A stretch of 64,000 bases of DNA from Syntrophomonas sp. DTU018 (GTDB lineage Bacteria; Bacillota; Syntrophomonadia; Syntrophomonadales; Syntrophomonadaceae), in NCBI GenBank assembly GCA_001513155.1, contig LFSR01000015.1, positions 28,943 to 92,942 of the forward strand. Reading direction: 5' to 3'. Made by a program: the position numbers and the translations under genes. Shown piece after piece: positions 16,857-25,386 of this stretch (the stretch's first letter is position 1; each line of letters begins with the position of its first letter). A model generated the notes under the pieces. That model was not told the DNA's origin. It did not search any database and saw nothing but the letters and a program-made list of their open reading frames with translations.

Positions 16857-17609
16857 TTATCCATGATTGGATTCAATAATAGCCAATGCCAGAGCGGCGG
16901 CTCCGTAGCCGTTATCTATGTTTACCACCCCTACACCGGGGGCGCAGCTATTCAACATGCTGAGCAAGGCCGCTAAACCGTTAAAGCTGGCGCCATAACC
17001 CACACTGGTGGGAACAGCTATAACCGGTCGGTGGGTAAGTCCACCAACCACACTGGCCAGAGCTCCTTCCATGCCCGCAACCACAATTACCACCTGGACT
17101 TCACGGATAACCGGCAGGTTATGCAGAACCCGGTGAATCCCGGCCACACCCACATCGAATAAGCGCACCACCGGCACTCCCATGGTTTCCAGGCACAGGG
17201 CGGCTTCCTCGGCGACCGGCAAATCGGCTGTGCCCGCGGTCACTACCGCAACTTTCTGTTCCGTTCGCCAGCCCGGAACCGTCCGGTACAGCAGGCGGGC
17301 CCGGGGATGATAGCATATATCCGGCACTCGTTCCCGTACCGCCTTGTACACTTCTTCACTGGCCCGGGTACCCAGCAGGCGGTCATTGTGCTCCGCCAGG
17401 TGAGCCATGATCTCTGCTACCTGGGCAGGCTCTTTGCCCTGGCAGAAGACAACTTCACAAAAAGTGTCCCGCAGGGAACGGTGGTCGTCAATACGGGCAT
17501 ATCCCATGTCAGTAAAGGGTTCCTGGACCAGCATATCCAGGACCTCATTAATAGATACTGACCCGGCTTTATATTCTTCCAGCATCTTTCTGATCTGCTC
17601 CCGGTTCAT
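16857..17609 (-). CDS. larB: Nickel pincer cofactor biosynthesis protein LarB
   Basis: LarB carboxylates nicotinic acid adenine dinucleotide and hydrolyses it to pyridinium-3,5-dicarboxylic acid mononucleotide, the first step to the nickel-pincer cofactor of lactate racemase and relatives. The C-terminal half shows the PurE-like core: VVTAGTADLPVAEEAA near 138-152, VVIVVAGMEGALASVVGGL near 170-190 and AVPTSVGYGASFNGLAAL near 197-215. At 250 residues it is full length. The ATG follows AAGGAG. It lies 21 bases downstream of larE in the same operon. No larC or larA is present in the window. Confidence 0.92.
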   Translation of the reverse strand: MNREQIRKMLEEYKAGSVSINEVLDMLVQEPFTDMGYARIDDHRSLRDTFCEVVFCQGKEPAQVAEIMAHLAEHNDRLLGTRASEEVYKAVRERVPDICYHPRARLLYRTVPGWRTEQKVAVVTAGTADLPVAEEAALCLETMGVPVVRLFDVGVAGIHRVLHNLPVIREVQVVIVVAGMEGALASVVGGLTHRPVIAVPTSVGYGASFNGLAALLSMLNSCAPGVGVVNIDNGYGAAALALAIIESNHG

Positions 17610-17630
17610 GGTACCATCTCCTTATTGCTA

Positions 17631-18428
17631 TTATGGACCATAACCGGATAAATCCAAGCTGATCATGGAAAATCCCCGGTTCCGGGCCAGATCAATTACT
17701 TTATCCCGGTTAGCCATGATTACCGGGAAATCCTCACTCCTTACTTCCAGGCGTATTTCCCCGTTGTTCCACCTGGCTCTCACCAGGGTAATACCGAGAC
17801 TGCGTATATCCTCTTCCAGTTCATCCAGTTGGGCCATCAAAGCAATATCCAACCGCTGTCCGGTTTTGATGCGGGTAGCCAGGCAGGATTCCATGGGCCG
17901 GTCCAGCAAAGGCAGCTGGTAGTGAACAGCCAGTCTCTTAATAGCCGCCCGGTTCAATCCCGCTTCCAGCAAGGGGCTCTTAACCCCAAATTCACCCGCT
18001 GCTTTCATCCCGGGACGGTATTCTTTCAGGTCGTCCAAATGGGTTCCATCCAGGAGGGTTCCCCAGTTATACCCCGGGGTTTGCTTTATATGCGCCAGGC
18101 GATTGCGCTTGCAGTAATAACAGCGCAAATCATCGTTGCGGCAAAAGTCCTCATCTTCCATCTCCGGGCTGGATAAAAGAATATGTTCGGCCCCGAAATT
18201 TTTAGCGGTCTGTATGGCACGGTCTAGTTCCTGACAAGGAGTAGTAGGAGAATAACAGGTAACTGCTTTGACCCGGTCCCTGGGCAGGAACTGGGTGCAG
18301 GCCCATAACAGAAATCCGCTGTCCATGCCTCCTGACAGCAGAACTGTTACCTGGTCATATTCCTGCAATATTGAAGCTAACCTGGTTAAAGACTCGTTCT
18401 CACCAGTTGTTCTGGGCATATTGGACAC
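17631..18428 (-). CDS. larE: ATP-dependent sulfur transferase LarE
   Basis: Adds sulfur to the LarB product to make the dithio-pyridinium precursor of the nickel-pincer cofactor. The PP-loop VLLSGGMDSGFLLWA is at about 29-43. CYYC near 110 and the cysteine in PMESCLATRIKTGQ near 180 give three conserved cysteines. In the family the single-Cys enzymes sacrifice their own sulfur, whereas three-Cys forms can bind an Fe-S cluster and act catalytically, so this is probably the cluster type (inference). The start overlaps the end of the gamma-subunit gene upstream by 29 bases; a downstream ATG at 18419 is an alternative. Confidence 0.9.
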   Translation of the reverse strand: MSNMPRTTGENESLTRLASILQEYDQVTVLLSGGMDSGFLLWACTQFLPRDRVKAVTCYSPTTPCQELDRAIQTAKNFGAEHILLSSPEMEDEDFCRNDDLRCYYCKRNRLAHIKQTPGYNWGTLLDGTHLDDLKEYRPGMKAAGEFGVKSPLLEAGLNRAAIKRLAVHYQLPLLDRPMESCLATRIKTGQRLDIALMAQLDELEEDIRSLGITLVRARWNNGEIRLEVRSEDFPVIMANRDKVIDLARNRGFSMISLDLSGYGP

Positions 18429-18948
18429 CAGCTAAAAACGCCTCCCGGTTCCTCTCAATAATTTCCTGTGATTTGCCCTTAAAAATGACTTCGAAATACT
18501 GGAGGGCCTGATCAACTTGTACCACCTGGGTCTTCTGCAGATAAGCCCCCAGCAGAATCATGTTGGCCCCGCGCGGATTGCCTATCTCCTCAGCCACTTC
18601 ATTCATGGGCATTTCCAGTATTTCCAGATCGGTGCGCTGGGGCCGGCGGTCCACCATCGATGTATTCAGCACCAGGGTTCCATTTGGTTTAATCCTGGAC
18701 TCAAACTTATCCAGAGAGGGCCGGTTGAGAATAACAGCCATAAGTGGGTTCTCGGTTAAGGGTGAGCTGATTTCCCGGTCGGATATGGTTACCAGACAGT
18801 TAGCTGTCCCCCCGCGCATTTCCGCGCCATAGGAAGGCACCCAGGTAACATGCATGCCAGCGCTTAAAGCGGCATGAGCCAAAAACTGGGCCATGGACAG
18901 CACGCCCTGACCGCCGAAACCCGCAAATAATATCTGCTTTTCCGCCAT
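18400..18948 (-). CDS. korC: 2-oxoacid:ferredoxin oxidoreductase, gamma subunit
   Basis: Gamma domain of a multisubunit enzyme that oxidatively decarboxylates a 2-oxoacid to acyl-CoA while reducing ferredoxin. The N-terminus ILFAGFGGQGVLSMAQFLA is diagnostic, and PSYGAEMRGGTANCLVTISD near 40-58 is the conserved contact loop. Of 182 residues, full length. It is fourth in the order ferredoxin-alpha-beta-gamma, and larE begins inside its last codons, so the Lar genes are translationally tied to this enzyme. The order and sequence fit 2-oxoglutarate (Kor) or 2-oxoisovalerate (Vor) enzymes; the substrate is not certain. Confidence 0.88.
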   Translation of the reverse strand: MAEKQILFAGFGGQGVLSMAQFLAHAALSAGMHVTWVPSYGAEMRGGTANCLVTISDREISSPLTENPLMAVILNRPSLDKFESRIKPNGTLVLNTSMVDRRPQRTDLEILEMPMNEVAEEIGNPRGANMILLGAYLQKTQVVQVDQALQYFEVIFKGKSQEIIERNREAFLAGVQYAQNNW

Positions 18949-18959
18949 CCCTATCCCTC

Positions 18960-19700
18960 CTAGCTGACCTTAAACTCACCCAAAGGGTAGTAAGGAATCA
19001 TGTTCTTCTCCAGCCATTCCAAAGCCTCCAGGGGGCTTAAACCCCAATTGGTGGGACAGGTTGATAAAATCTCTACCATGGAAAACCCTTTGGCTTGCAT
19101 CTGGGTCTGAAATGCTTTCTTTATGGCCTTCTTGGTGCGCATTACATTAGCCGGGTTATTAACCGCAGTACGGCATATATAAGCAGCACCCTGGTTTTGG
19201 GCCAGCAATTCTGCCATTTTAAGGGGATAGCCAGCCTGTTCAGCGGTCCGGCCATATGGGGAAGTAGTGGTGACCTGCCCCAATAAAGTGGTAGGGGCCA
19301 TTTGCCCTCCGGTCATACCATAGATAGCATTGTTGACAAATATAACCGTAATGTTCTCACCGCGGCCGGAAGCGTGAACAATTTCCCCCATGCCGATGGA
19401 AGCCAGGTCTCCATCTCCCTGGTAGGTAAATACTAACCGATCGGGCAGCAGGCGCTTAATGCCGGTGGCTATAGCCGGGGCTCGTCCGTGAGCCGCCTCC
19501 AGCATGTCACAGTTAAAGTAATCATAAGCCAGTACTGCACATCCTACCGGGCAAATACCGATAGCCTGCTCCCTCAGGTTCAGCTCATCCAGGCATTCAG
19601 CTACCAGTCTATGAATAATACCGTGAGTGCATCCCGGACAGTAATGAAAGGGAGCATCGGTTAAACTCTCTGGCCTCTGGGCTACAACCTTCATACCCAC
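18960..19700 (-). CDS. korB: 2-oxoacid:ferredoxin oxidoreductase, beta (thiamine diphosphate) subunit
   Basis: Binds thiamine diphosphate. FHYCPGCTHGIIHRLVAE is near the N-terminus, followed by GICPVGCAVLAYDYFNCDM and the ThDP/Mg site GDGDLASIGMGEIVHASGRG near 95-115, with NNAIYGMTGGQMAPTT after it. It is 246 residues, standard for Kor and Vor beta subunits. It overlaps korA by ten bases and is 11 bases from korC, one operon. The final NMIPYYPLGEF is also characteristic. Confidence 0.9.
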   Translation of the reverse strand: MGMKVVAQRPESLTDAPFHYCPGCTHGIIHRLVAECLDELNLREQAIGICPVGCAVLAYDYFNCDMLEAAHGRAPAIATGIKRLLPDRLVFTYQGDGDLASIGMGEIVHASGRGENITVIFVNNAIYGMTGGQMAPTTLLGQVTTTSPYGRTAEQAGYPLKMAELLAQNQGAAYICRTAVNNPANVMRTKKAIKKAFQTQMQAKGFSMVEILSTCPTNWGLSPLEALEWLEKNMIPYYPLGEFKVS

Positions 19701-20749
19701 CCCTCCTGTTGCGCTATTTTCATTATCTGGCGGGTAATCTCTTCCGGATTGGGTATCAAACCTATCCTGCCGTAGAATTCCACCGGTACACGTCCATTAA
19801 CAGCCAGCCTGATATCCTCTACCATTTGTCCCATGCTTATTTCTACCGACAGGAATTTGCTCACATGTTCAGCCGCTTCCTGAAATGCTTTTTCCGGGAA
19901 AGGCCACAGGGTTACCGGCCTTATTAGCCCTACCTTAATGCCCTTCTGCCTGGCATCCATTACCGCACGTTTGGCAATACGGGACATCAATCCGAAGGCT
20001 GCCACCACCAGATCAGCATCTTCCACCATAAAAGTTTCCGCCTTGGCTTCCCTTTCCTGGATGAGTTTATACTTGTGCTGCAGGTGAAGGTTGCGTTCTT
20101 CCAGGAATTCAGGGGAAAGGTGCAGGGTATTTATTATATTGGGTTTTCTGCCCTTGCATCCAGTGGTAGCCCAGGGCTTGGGCGGCAGGTCGGTTACCGG
20201 TTCCCGCACAATAATGGGTTCCATCATCTGTCCCAGGGTACCTTCGGCCATAATCATCACCGGTATTCGATAGTGATCCGCCAGATCAAAGCCCTGCATG
20301 GCAAAATCCATCATTTCCTGTACTCCCGAGGGGGCCAGTACGATAATATGGTAGTCGCCATGTCCTCCCCCGCGGGTAGCTTGAAAGTAATCGGACTGGG
20401 CGGGTTGTATTCCTCCCAAACCAGGTCCGCCGCGGGAAATATTAACAATCAAGCTGGGCAGTTCAGCCTCAGCCAGAAATGAAATGCCTTCCTGCTTAAG
20501 GCTGATTCCGGGTCCGGAAGATGCGGTCATTACCCGGTTACCGGTAGCTGCGGCACCGTATACCATATTAATAGCCGCCAGTTCACTTTCCGCCTGTAAG
20601 AAGGTCCGTCCCATTTTGGGCATCTTGCGGGCCATGTATTCTGCAATTTCACTGGACGGAGTTATCGGATAGCCGAAGAAGGCGCGACATCCGGCTAGGA
20701 GTGCTCCTTCGGCCAGAGCTTCATTCCCTTTCATCAGTACCTTGGTCAC
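19691..20749 (-). CDS. korA: 2-oxoacid:ferredoxin oxidoreductase, alpha subunit
   Basis: Combines the pyrimidine-binding and transketolase C-terminal-like domains. GNEALAEGALLAGCRAFFGY and PITPSSEIAEYMARKMP are at the start, MTASSGPGISLKQEGI near 78, and the hinge RVPVEFYGRIGLIPNPEEI at the end. 352 residues is normal for the Kor/Vor type, shorter than the pyruvate enzymes. Starts at GTG after GGGAGTGAAG, five bases downstream of the ferredoxin-subunit gene. Confidence 0.9.
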   Translation of the reverse strand: MTKVLMKGNEALAEGALLAGCRAFFGYPITPSSEIAEYMARKMPKMGRTFLQAESELAAINMVYGAAATGNRVMTASSGPGISLKQEGISFLAEAELPSLIVNISRGGPGLGGIQPAQSDYFQATRGGGHGDYHIIVLAPSGVQEMMDFAMQGFDLADHYRIPVMIMAEGTLGQMMEPIIVREPVTDLPPKPWATTGCKGRKPNIINTLHLSPEFLEERNLHLQHKYKLIQEREAKAETFMVEDADLVVAAFGLMSRIAKRAVMDARQKGIKVGLIRPVTLWPFPEKAFQEAAEHVSKFLSVEISMGQMVEDIRLAVNGRVPVEFYGRIGLIPNPEEITRQIMKIAQQEGWV

Positions 20750-20753
20750 ACCT

Positions 20754-20969
20754 TCACTCCCTTTCCACCGTGATGACCAGATCGGGACACATCAAGGCAC
20801 ATATTCCGCAGCCATTGCAGGCTTCTTCTCGAACCACAGCGATAGGATGATATCCCAGGGGATTGATCATGGTTTTGTTGAGAGACAAGATCTGCTGAGG
20901 GCAGAATCTAACACATAGTTCACAGGCTTTACAGCGCTCGGTGCGAAAAGTTACCCTTCCCTTCGCCAT
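20754..20969 (-). CDS. korD: 2-oxoacid:ferredoxin oxidoreductase, delta subunit (2x[4Fe-4S] ferredoxin)
   Basis: A 71-residue protein with two 4Fe-4S motifs, CKACELCVRFCP (about 13-24) and CNGCGICALMCP (about 51-62). It carries electrons from the ThDP centre to free ferredoxin. It is the first enzyme gene of the cluster, 16 bases downstream of a P-loop ATPase gene. Confidence 0.92.
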   Translation of the reverse strand: MAKGRVTFRTERCKACELCVRFCPQQILSLNKTMINPLGYHPIAVVREEACNGCGICALMCPDLVITVERE

Positions 20970-20985
20970 CTTTACTTTCTCTCCT

Positions 20986-21657
20986 TTAATCCCCCTGCAG
21001 CCAAGCAGGTCTGGTAAAAATCTTAATGGACTTAAGCAGAGAGCCGTACTCCGGCTTCAGCTGTTCATAAAAATCTTCCCGTACCGTAAGATAGCCTACT
21101 TTGAGCTGCAGGGCTTCAGCATACTCCAGCACCTGTTGGTGACCGCTGCGTATAACATCGGCAGTTGTTTCTTCAGCCAGATGAGGGTTGCTGATAATAC
21201 CCGTAAAGGGCAAGCGAGCAGCGTCCTCAAACTGCTTGACTGATTCTTTGATATCGTACAGATTCTGAGCAAAAGGACGGTAGGGGTTGATGACCAGCCA
21301 AAGGTTAACCGGATCACGCTGCTGCAAATAACGATGCAAGTAACCGATAACCAGGCCGCCAGTATCATCTCCAGCTACATCTATGAGCAACTGGTTTTCC
21401 CTCTGAACCTCAGCTAATAATTTAGGGGGAAGCTGGGGTACATCTCCAAAGGACAGCTTGAGGGAAGGAGCCAGCAGTTTTACATGATGAGCTTTCAATT
21501 CAGTTTGATTCTGGCGTGATACAAAGTAGGGATTGACCAGGTCCAAATCAGCCAGTACCACATCTTGCCCTTGGGAATCGCTATTAATGGCGAAATTAAG
21601 GGCAAGCTCGGTTTTCCCGCTGCCATATCCGCCGGCAAAAATGTTGATGCTCCCCAA
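20986..21657 (-). CDS. P-loop ATPase of unknown role upstream of the oxidoreductase genes
   Basis: A 223-residue soluble protein. The Walker A motif AGGYGSGKTELALNFA is at about 8-23, and VVLADLDLVNPYF near 35-47 and LLIDVAGDDTGG near 89-100 resemble the switch and Walker B regions of SIMIBI/ParA-like ATPases. Starts at TTG after GGAGAAAGG. It heads the operon that continues with korDABC-larE-larB. No known partner protein is visible; a maturation or regulatory role for that operon would be speculation. Confidence 0.75.
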   Translation of the reverse strand: MGSINIFAGGYGSGKTELALNFAINSDSQGQDVVLADLDLVNPYFVSRQNQTELKAHHVKLLAPSLKLSFGDVPQLPPKLLAEVQRENQLLIDVAGDDTGGLVIGYLHRYLQQRDPVNLWLVINPYRPFAQNLYDIKESVKQFEDAARLPFTGIISNPHLAEETTADVIRSGHQQVLEYAEALQLKVGYLTVREDFYEQLKPEYGSLLKSIKIFTRPAWLQGD

Positions 21658-21778
21658 TGCTCGTCCCTTTCTCCTCGTCGAATTTTCTGGTTAACAAAGT
21701 AACCCATTAATGAGTAATGTAACTCAGCCAGATAGGAAAATCAATACGGCAAAATCCGCGAAGCATTTGGCAGGCAAA

Positions 21779-21802
21779 AAGCAAAAGACCCCATCGGGGT
21801 CG
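21779..21802 (-). terminator. Terminator after the HDOD gene
   Basis: GACCCC, loop GAT, GGGGTC form a compact stem followed by TTTTGCTTTTT on the minus strand, about 30 bases after the HDOD stop. Confidence 0.75.
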
Positions 21803-21832
21803 CTGCAGGATTTATCTAATTGCAGAATAAGG

Positions 21833-22684
21833 TCATTTTAAATCAAAACTTTGCTGGTCTGAACAAATGTCCGCCATCTCCGATATAATAACATCAACAT
21901 CGGCAGGCTGTAAGCCCAGTATTTCCAAAGCCTGAGAAGATACCGGGTAAAGTAAGCTGTCTATTCCCAGACCAATCCCCATAGTTGAACAAACTACATT
22001 GGCTAAATGGATAATGGCAGTAAGTTTGGGATTGACTTTGGCTTGCTCAGGTTCATGGTGGCAGGCAATGGTTTCAACTAATTCCGGGGGTAGGTTCCAT
22101 TTTTCCGCTACCTGGGCTCCCACTTGGGCATGATCAAAACCTAAAATACTCTGTTCAGACTGGAGGAAAGGAATACTCTCACTTTGCACTTTGTCGAGGA
22201 CTTCCCGGTAGGTTTCCTTCATATATGTGTTTAACACTACCTTGCCAATATCATGCAGCAAACCTGCTGTATAAGCTACTTCCAATCCGCCGAATTTAAT
22301 CTTCCTGGCAATATGCCGGGCTGTCATCGCACAGCACTGGGAATGCTTCCACAGTTCTCCATACTCCAGGGCATAACCCTCTATTTTCTGGGATAACATA
22401 TCACTTACCGAAGCTGCCATCACTAAACTGCGAATAGTCTTGAAACCCAATAAAACCGTGGCTTCTGTTACGGTTGCAATCCGCCGCGGGAAACCGTAAA
22501 AGGCTGAATTGGCCAGCTTAAGAACCCGGGCGGTCATACCCTGGTCCTGGGTCAGGACTTCATTGATATCCTGGGCAGTAGAATCAGGATCTTCAGTTAA
22601 CTCCATCACCCGCAGAACAACCTGGGGCAATGATGGGAGATCATTCACCGCTTGAACGATATTTTCCAGGGAAATTTTCCCCAT
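21833..22684 (-). CDS. HDOD-domain signalling protein
   Basis: HDOD proteins are degenerate HD phosphohydrolases used as regulatory scaffolds. Residues 12-210 cover the domain: LPSLPQVVLRVMELTEDP, then MTARVLKLANSAFYGFPRRI, TVLLGFKTIRSLVMAASV, and the HD-like AGLLHDIGKVVLNTYM near 138-152, which keeps HD residues. A second histidine pair, ACHHEPEQA, is near 215. Total 283 residues with no sensor or GGDEF domain. It follows the unknown 149-residue protein gene by 14 bases, probably co-transcribed. Confidence 0.85.
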   Translation of the reverse strand: MGKISLENIVQAVNDLPSLPQVVLRVMELTEDPDSTAQDINEVLTQDQGMTARVLKLANSAFYGFPRRIATVTEATVLLGFKTIRSLVMAASVSDMLSQKIEGYALEYGELWKHSQCCAMTARHIARKIKFGGLEVAYTAGLLHDIGKVVLNTYMKETYREVLDKVQSESIPFLQSEQSILGFDHAQVGAQVAEKWNLPPELVETIACHHEPEQAKVNPKLTAIIHLANVVCSTMGIGLGIDSLLYPVSSQALEILGLQPADVDVIISEMADICSDQQSFDLK

Positions 22685-22698
22685 CCGGGAATCCTCCT

Positions 22699-23148
22699 TT
22701 ATTTCCAGTTATCGAATTTGCGCTGCAAATACGACCGGTAATCCATCATCTCCTCGCTGATTTTGAGCAGCAGCCGTTCAATATCCAATCGGGACAAGGA
22801 TAATCCTTCCGGCTCCAAAACCTCTACCGTGCGAAACTCCTCTTTCATAGTAAACTTAACGGCATCCTCCAGGGAATCCGCTGAAAAAGTAATGGTAACC
22901 GGGGCATAAGCATTCGTCTTTCCGGTAATCTCATCTATGACGGTATAGACTTCCTGGCTCATGTCAATATCTTCGATATATATACCTTGAATGGGAACGT
23001 TGCGAATTAAAGATATTTTATGCTGGCGTACTTCTTCGGCCACCTCTTCACAGCTTTTTCTGCCGAATAATTTCCCCTGCTTGGTTTTGCCCTGAAAATC
23101 AAAACGAACTTTCATTCTGATCCTGTTCATGTTAGTTGCTGCCCCCAT
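22699..23148 (-). CDS. Conserved-looking small soluble protein, function unknown
   Basis: 149 residues, mixed alpha/beta, charged, without a signal or membrane segment. Notable stretches are MKVRFDFQGKTKQGKLFGRK near 12-31 and DIERLLLKISEEMMDYRSYL near 125-144, probably a C-terminal helix. The start is uncertain: the first ATG has no clear ribosome site, while ATG at 23130 follows GGGGGC at a loose distance. It is paired with the HDOD gene, which suggests a signalling partner, as inference only. Confidence 0.65.
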   Translation of the reverse strand: MGAATNMNRIRMKVRFDFQGKTKQGKLFGRKSCEEVAEEVRQHKISLIRNVPIQGIYIEDIDMSQEVYTVIDEITGKTNAYAPVTITFSADSLEDAVKFTMKEEFRTVEVLEPEGLSLSRLDIERLLLKISEEMMDYRSYLQRKFDNWK

Positions 23149-23281
23149 TTGGCATCAAAATCGGTGTTGATTAAAAATGCTGCAGAGTACGTTCTCTTTA
23201 AATATCGTTTTTACTTCCGATAACCTTTATTTGCTCCTGAGTTGCTGTTGGCGCCCTGTCCTGTTCAAAATCTGTTTCTCA

Positions 23282-23839
23282 TCAATAATCTATGCCCTTT
23301 TTGGCTGTAATCCCCATGGTAAAGGGATGTTTAACCATTTCCATATTGGTCACCAGATCCGCTGCCTGCTCCAACTCCGGGATCCTGCTGCGTCCCGTAA
23401 AGATCAAATCCACCTCAGCAGGGGCTTCCCCCAATATTTCTTTAATAACAGGTTGAGAAGGAGGCCAGATTGACCATAAATTTAATATTTCATCCGCCAC
23501 AATTAAATTCCACTGCCCGGACTTAATTTCCTGCTGGACAAAATTTAGTCCCTGTATAGCCTGTTCCTCATCGGCAGAGTTCCATTGCCCAGGACTGACA
23601 ATACATTCCTGCTGGCCGGGGCAGCAAGGCTGACCCAGGTACGGACAGGGCCGGCCAAAGGATTTTACCACCAGGCGCGGGCTGTTAATCTGCTGAGTTG
23701 CCTTCCACTCCCCGCTTACCCGCTGGTCCTTTAAGAACAGCACCACCAGCACCCGGCGCCCATGACCCCAGGAACGAAAAGCTATCCCTGCGGCTGCTGA
23801 AGTTTTACCTTTGCCATAACCAGTGAAAATTATCTTCAA
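23282..23839 (-). CDS. cobO: Cob(I)yrinic acid a,c-diamide adenosyltransferase, CobO/BtuR type
   Basis: Transfers the 5'-deoxyadenosyl group from ATP to cob(I)alamin or a precursor. The P-loop GYGKGKTSAAAG is at residues 7-18, VLVVLFLKDQR follows, and LIVADEILNLW near 112-122 is the Walker B-like segment. 185 residues, full length. A C-rich insert CPYLGQPCCPGQQEC near 65-80 is unusual and may hold a metal or disulfides. It overlaps the rluB stop by four bases, so the two are co-translated. Product could serve a B12-dependent mutase; the MetH here uses methylcobalamin. Confidence 0.88.
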   Translation of the reverse strand: MKIIFTGYGKGKTSAAAGIAFRSWGHGRRVLVVLFLKDQRVSGEWKATQQINSPRLVVKSFGRPCPYLGQPCCPGQQECIVSPGQWNSADEEQAIQGLNFVQQEIKSGQWNLIVADEILNLWSIWPPSQPVIKEILGEAPAEVDLIFTGRSRIPELEQAADLVTNMEMVKHPFTMGITAKKGIDY

Positions 23840-24582
23840 GGTAAATCCTCACCATCGTCAATTTTTGCCTGCCCTGTTGCCAGAGCTAATAATTGCCGGA
23901 CTTCTTCCGGAGTTAAATGGCGGTATTCCCCTACTGCCAGATTCCCCAAGGTTAAATGGCCAAAACCAGTACGCACCAGGTGGACAACCGGATGGCCAAT
24001 AGCTTCAAACATTCTCTTTACCTGGCGTTTACGTCCTTCGTGAATCTCTATTTCCACCCGGCTTTCATTGCCGTCATACTCAATTAGCTTTACCTGTGCC
24101 GGAGCTGTTCTGCCATCCTCCAACTCTACTCCCCGGGCTAATTGCCCCAACTCTTTAGGTTTTACCCGCCCGGTTACCCTGGCTACATAGCGTTTGGGCA
24201 CATTGTGCCGGGGATGAATCATCTTATTGGTAAAATCCCCGTCATTGCTAAGCAGTAAAAGCCCTTCGGTATCAAAGTCCAGCCTGCCCACCGGGTAAAG
24301 CCGCTGTCCTATGTCACCAATCAGATCCAAAACCGTAGGCCGGCCGAAAGGATCAGTAACCGTGGACAGATATCCGGCGGGTTTATTAAGCATAATATAC
24401 TGTTTGGGCTCAGGGGCAATGAGGATACCCTCTATCTCTACCCGGTCGGCAGCCGGGTCCACCTCAAAAGCCGGAGTATCCACCAGTATGCCGTTGACCA
24501 ATACCTTCCCCTGGCAGATCAATTCCTCCGCTTTGCGGCGGGAAGCAACACCGGCATGAGCTATATATTTAGCTAGTCGCAT
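23836..24582 (-). CDS. rluB: 23S rRNA pseudouridine synthase RluB family
   Basis: Isomerises a uridine in the large-subunit rRNA. The S4 RNA-binding domain is at about 1-60 (MRLAKYIAHAGVASRRKAEE), the catalytic motif GRLDFDTEGLLLLSNDGD with the active-site Asp is near 105, and YVARVTGRV and EIHEGRKRQVKRMFEAIGHP follow. I start at the ATG at 24582 because AGAAAGGGG precedes it; the reading frame is open to 24621. RluB and the close RsuA family differ mainly in target, and RluB is the better fit. Confidence 0.88.
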   Translation of the reverse strand: MRLAKYIAHAGVASRRKAEELICQGKVLVNGILVDTPAFEVDPAADRVEIEGILIAPEPKQYIMLNKPAGYLSTVTDPFGRPTVLDLIGDIGQRLYPVGRLDFDTEGLLLLSNDGDFTNKMIHPRHNVPKRYVARVTGRVKPKELGQLARGVELEDGRTAPAQVKLIEYDGNESRVEIEIHEGRKRQVKRMFEAIGHPVVHLVRTGFGHLTLGNLAVGEYRHLTPEEVRQLLALATGQAKIDDGEDLP

Positions 24583-24775
24583 GGCTGCCCCTTTCTCTCC
24601 TCTTTGGCTCCATCCTGACATGAATCAGCAAGTTTTGCAAGGCATTATCTCCAATAATCCTGGTGTTTTATAACCACCAAAACCTAAGCTAATACTAACT
24701 GCAAGAAATATTTATGAGATAATTAAGGATATATTTGTTATCATTAGAGTTAACATATTGACCGGAGGATCCATC

Positions 24776-25354
24776 ATGACGAAACGAGAAATCGACAAAC
24801 CCAAGATTGAACAGGCTGTACGCATGATCCTGGAAGCAATTGGAGAAGATCCGGAAAGAGAAGGTATTCTCAATACCCCCACCCGGGTTGCCAATATGTA
24901 TGAGGAAATTTTTTCCGGTATAGGTACCGATCCTCAGGAGTTACTGCAGGTATGTTTTTCCGAATACCATGATGAATTGGTTTTGATAAGAGATATTCCC
25001 CTCTATTCCATGTGCGAACATCACCTGCTCCCCTTTTACGGCAGGGCTCATGTAGCTTACATACCCAAAGGGGGCAAAGTAGTGGGAATCAGCAAATTAG
25101 CCCGAGTGGTTGAAATGTACGCCCGCCGCCCGCAGCTCCAGGAAAGACTAACCTCCCAGATTGCAGATTGTATTTACAATACCCTTAACCCTTATGGAGT
25201 GGGCGTAGTTATTGAAGCTGAGCATATGTGCATGACCATGCGGGGAGTTCGCAAGCCCGGCTCGGTAACGGTTACCTCAGCGGTACGGGGAATTTTCGAA
25301 ACCAGAGCTGAAACCCGCGCCGAGCTGTTCTCGTTGATTAATCGAAATAATTAG
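24776..25354 (+). CDS. folE: GTP cyclohydrolase I
   Basis: Converts GTP to 7,8-dihydroneopterin triphosphate, entering folate synthesis (or queuosine synthesis through QueD). Zinc ligands are seen in [10 protein letters not shown] (Cys and His near 77-80) and MCMTMRGV (Cys near 147). The substrate motif [19 protein letters not shown] is near 93-112. The ATG at 24776 follows GGAGG at good spacing; a TTG further upstream is not needed. 192 residues, typical. Single gene convergent with the fhs operon, with which it shares a terminator. Confidence 0.93.
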   Translation: MTKREIDKPKIEQAVRMILEAIGEDPEREGILNTPTRVANMYEEIFSGIGTDPQELLQVCFSEYHDELVLIRDIPLYSMCEHHLLPFYGRAHVAYIPKGGKVVGISKLARVVEMYARRPQLQERLTSQIADCIYNTLNPYGVGVVIEAEHMCMTMRGVRKPGSVTVTSAVRGIFETRAETRAELFSLINRNN

Positions 25355-25382
25355 GGTCAGGACTAGAAAATCCTGACCCTTA
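25353..25382. terminator. Bidirectional terminator between folE and fhs
   Basis: AGGGTCAGGA and TCCTGACCCT form a perfect 10-bp stem directly after the folE stop and just past the fhs stop. Confidence 0.75.
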
Positions 25383-25386
25383 ATTC

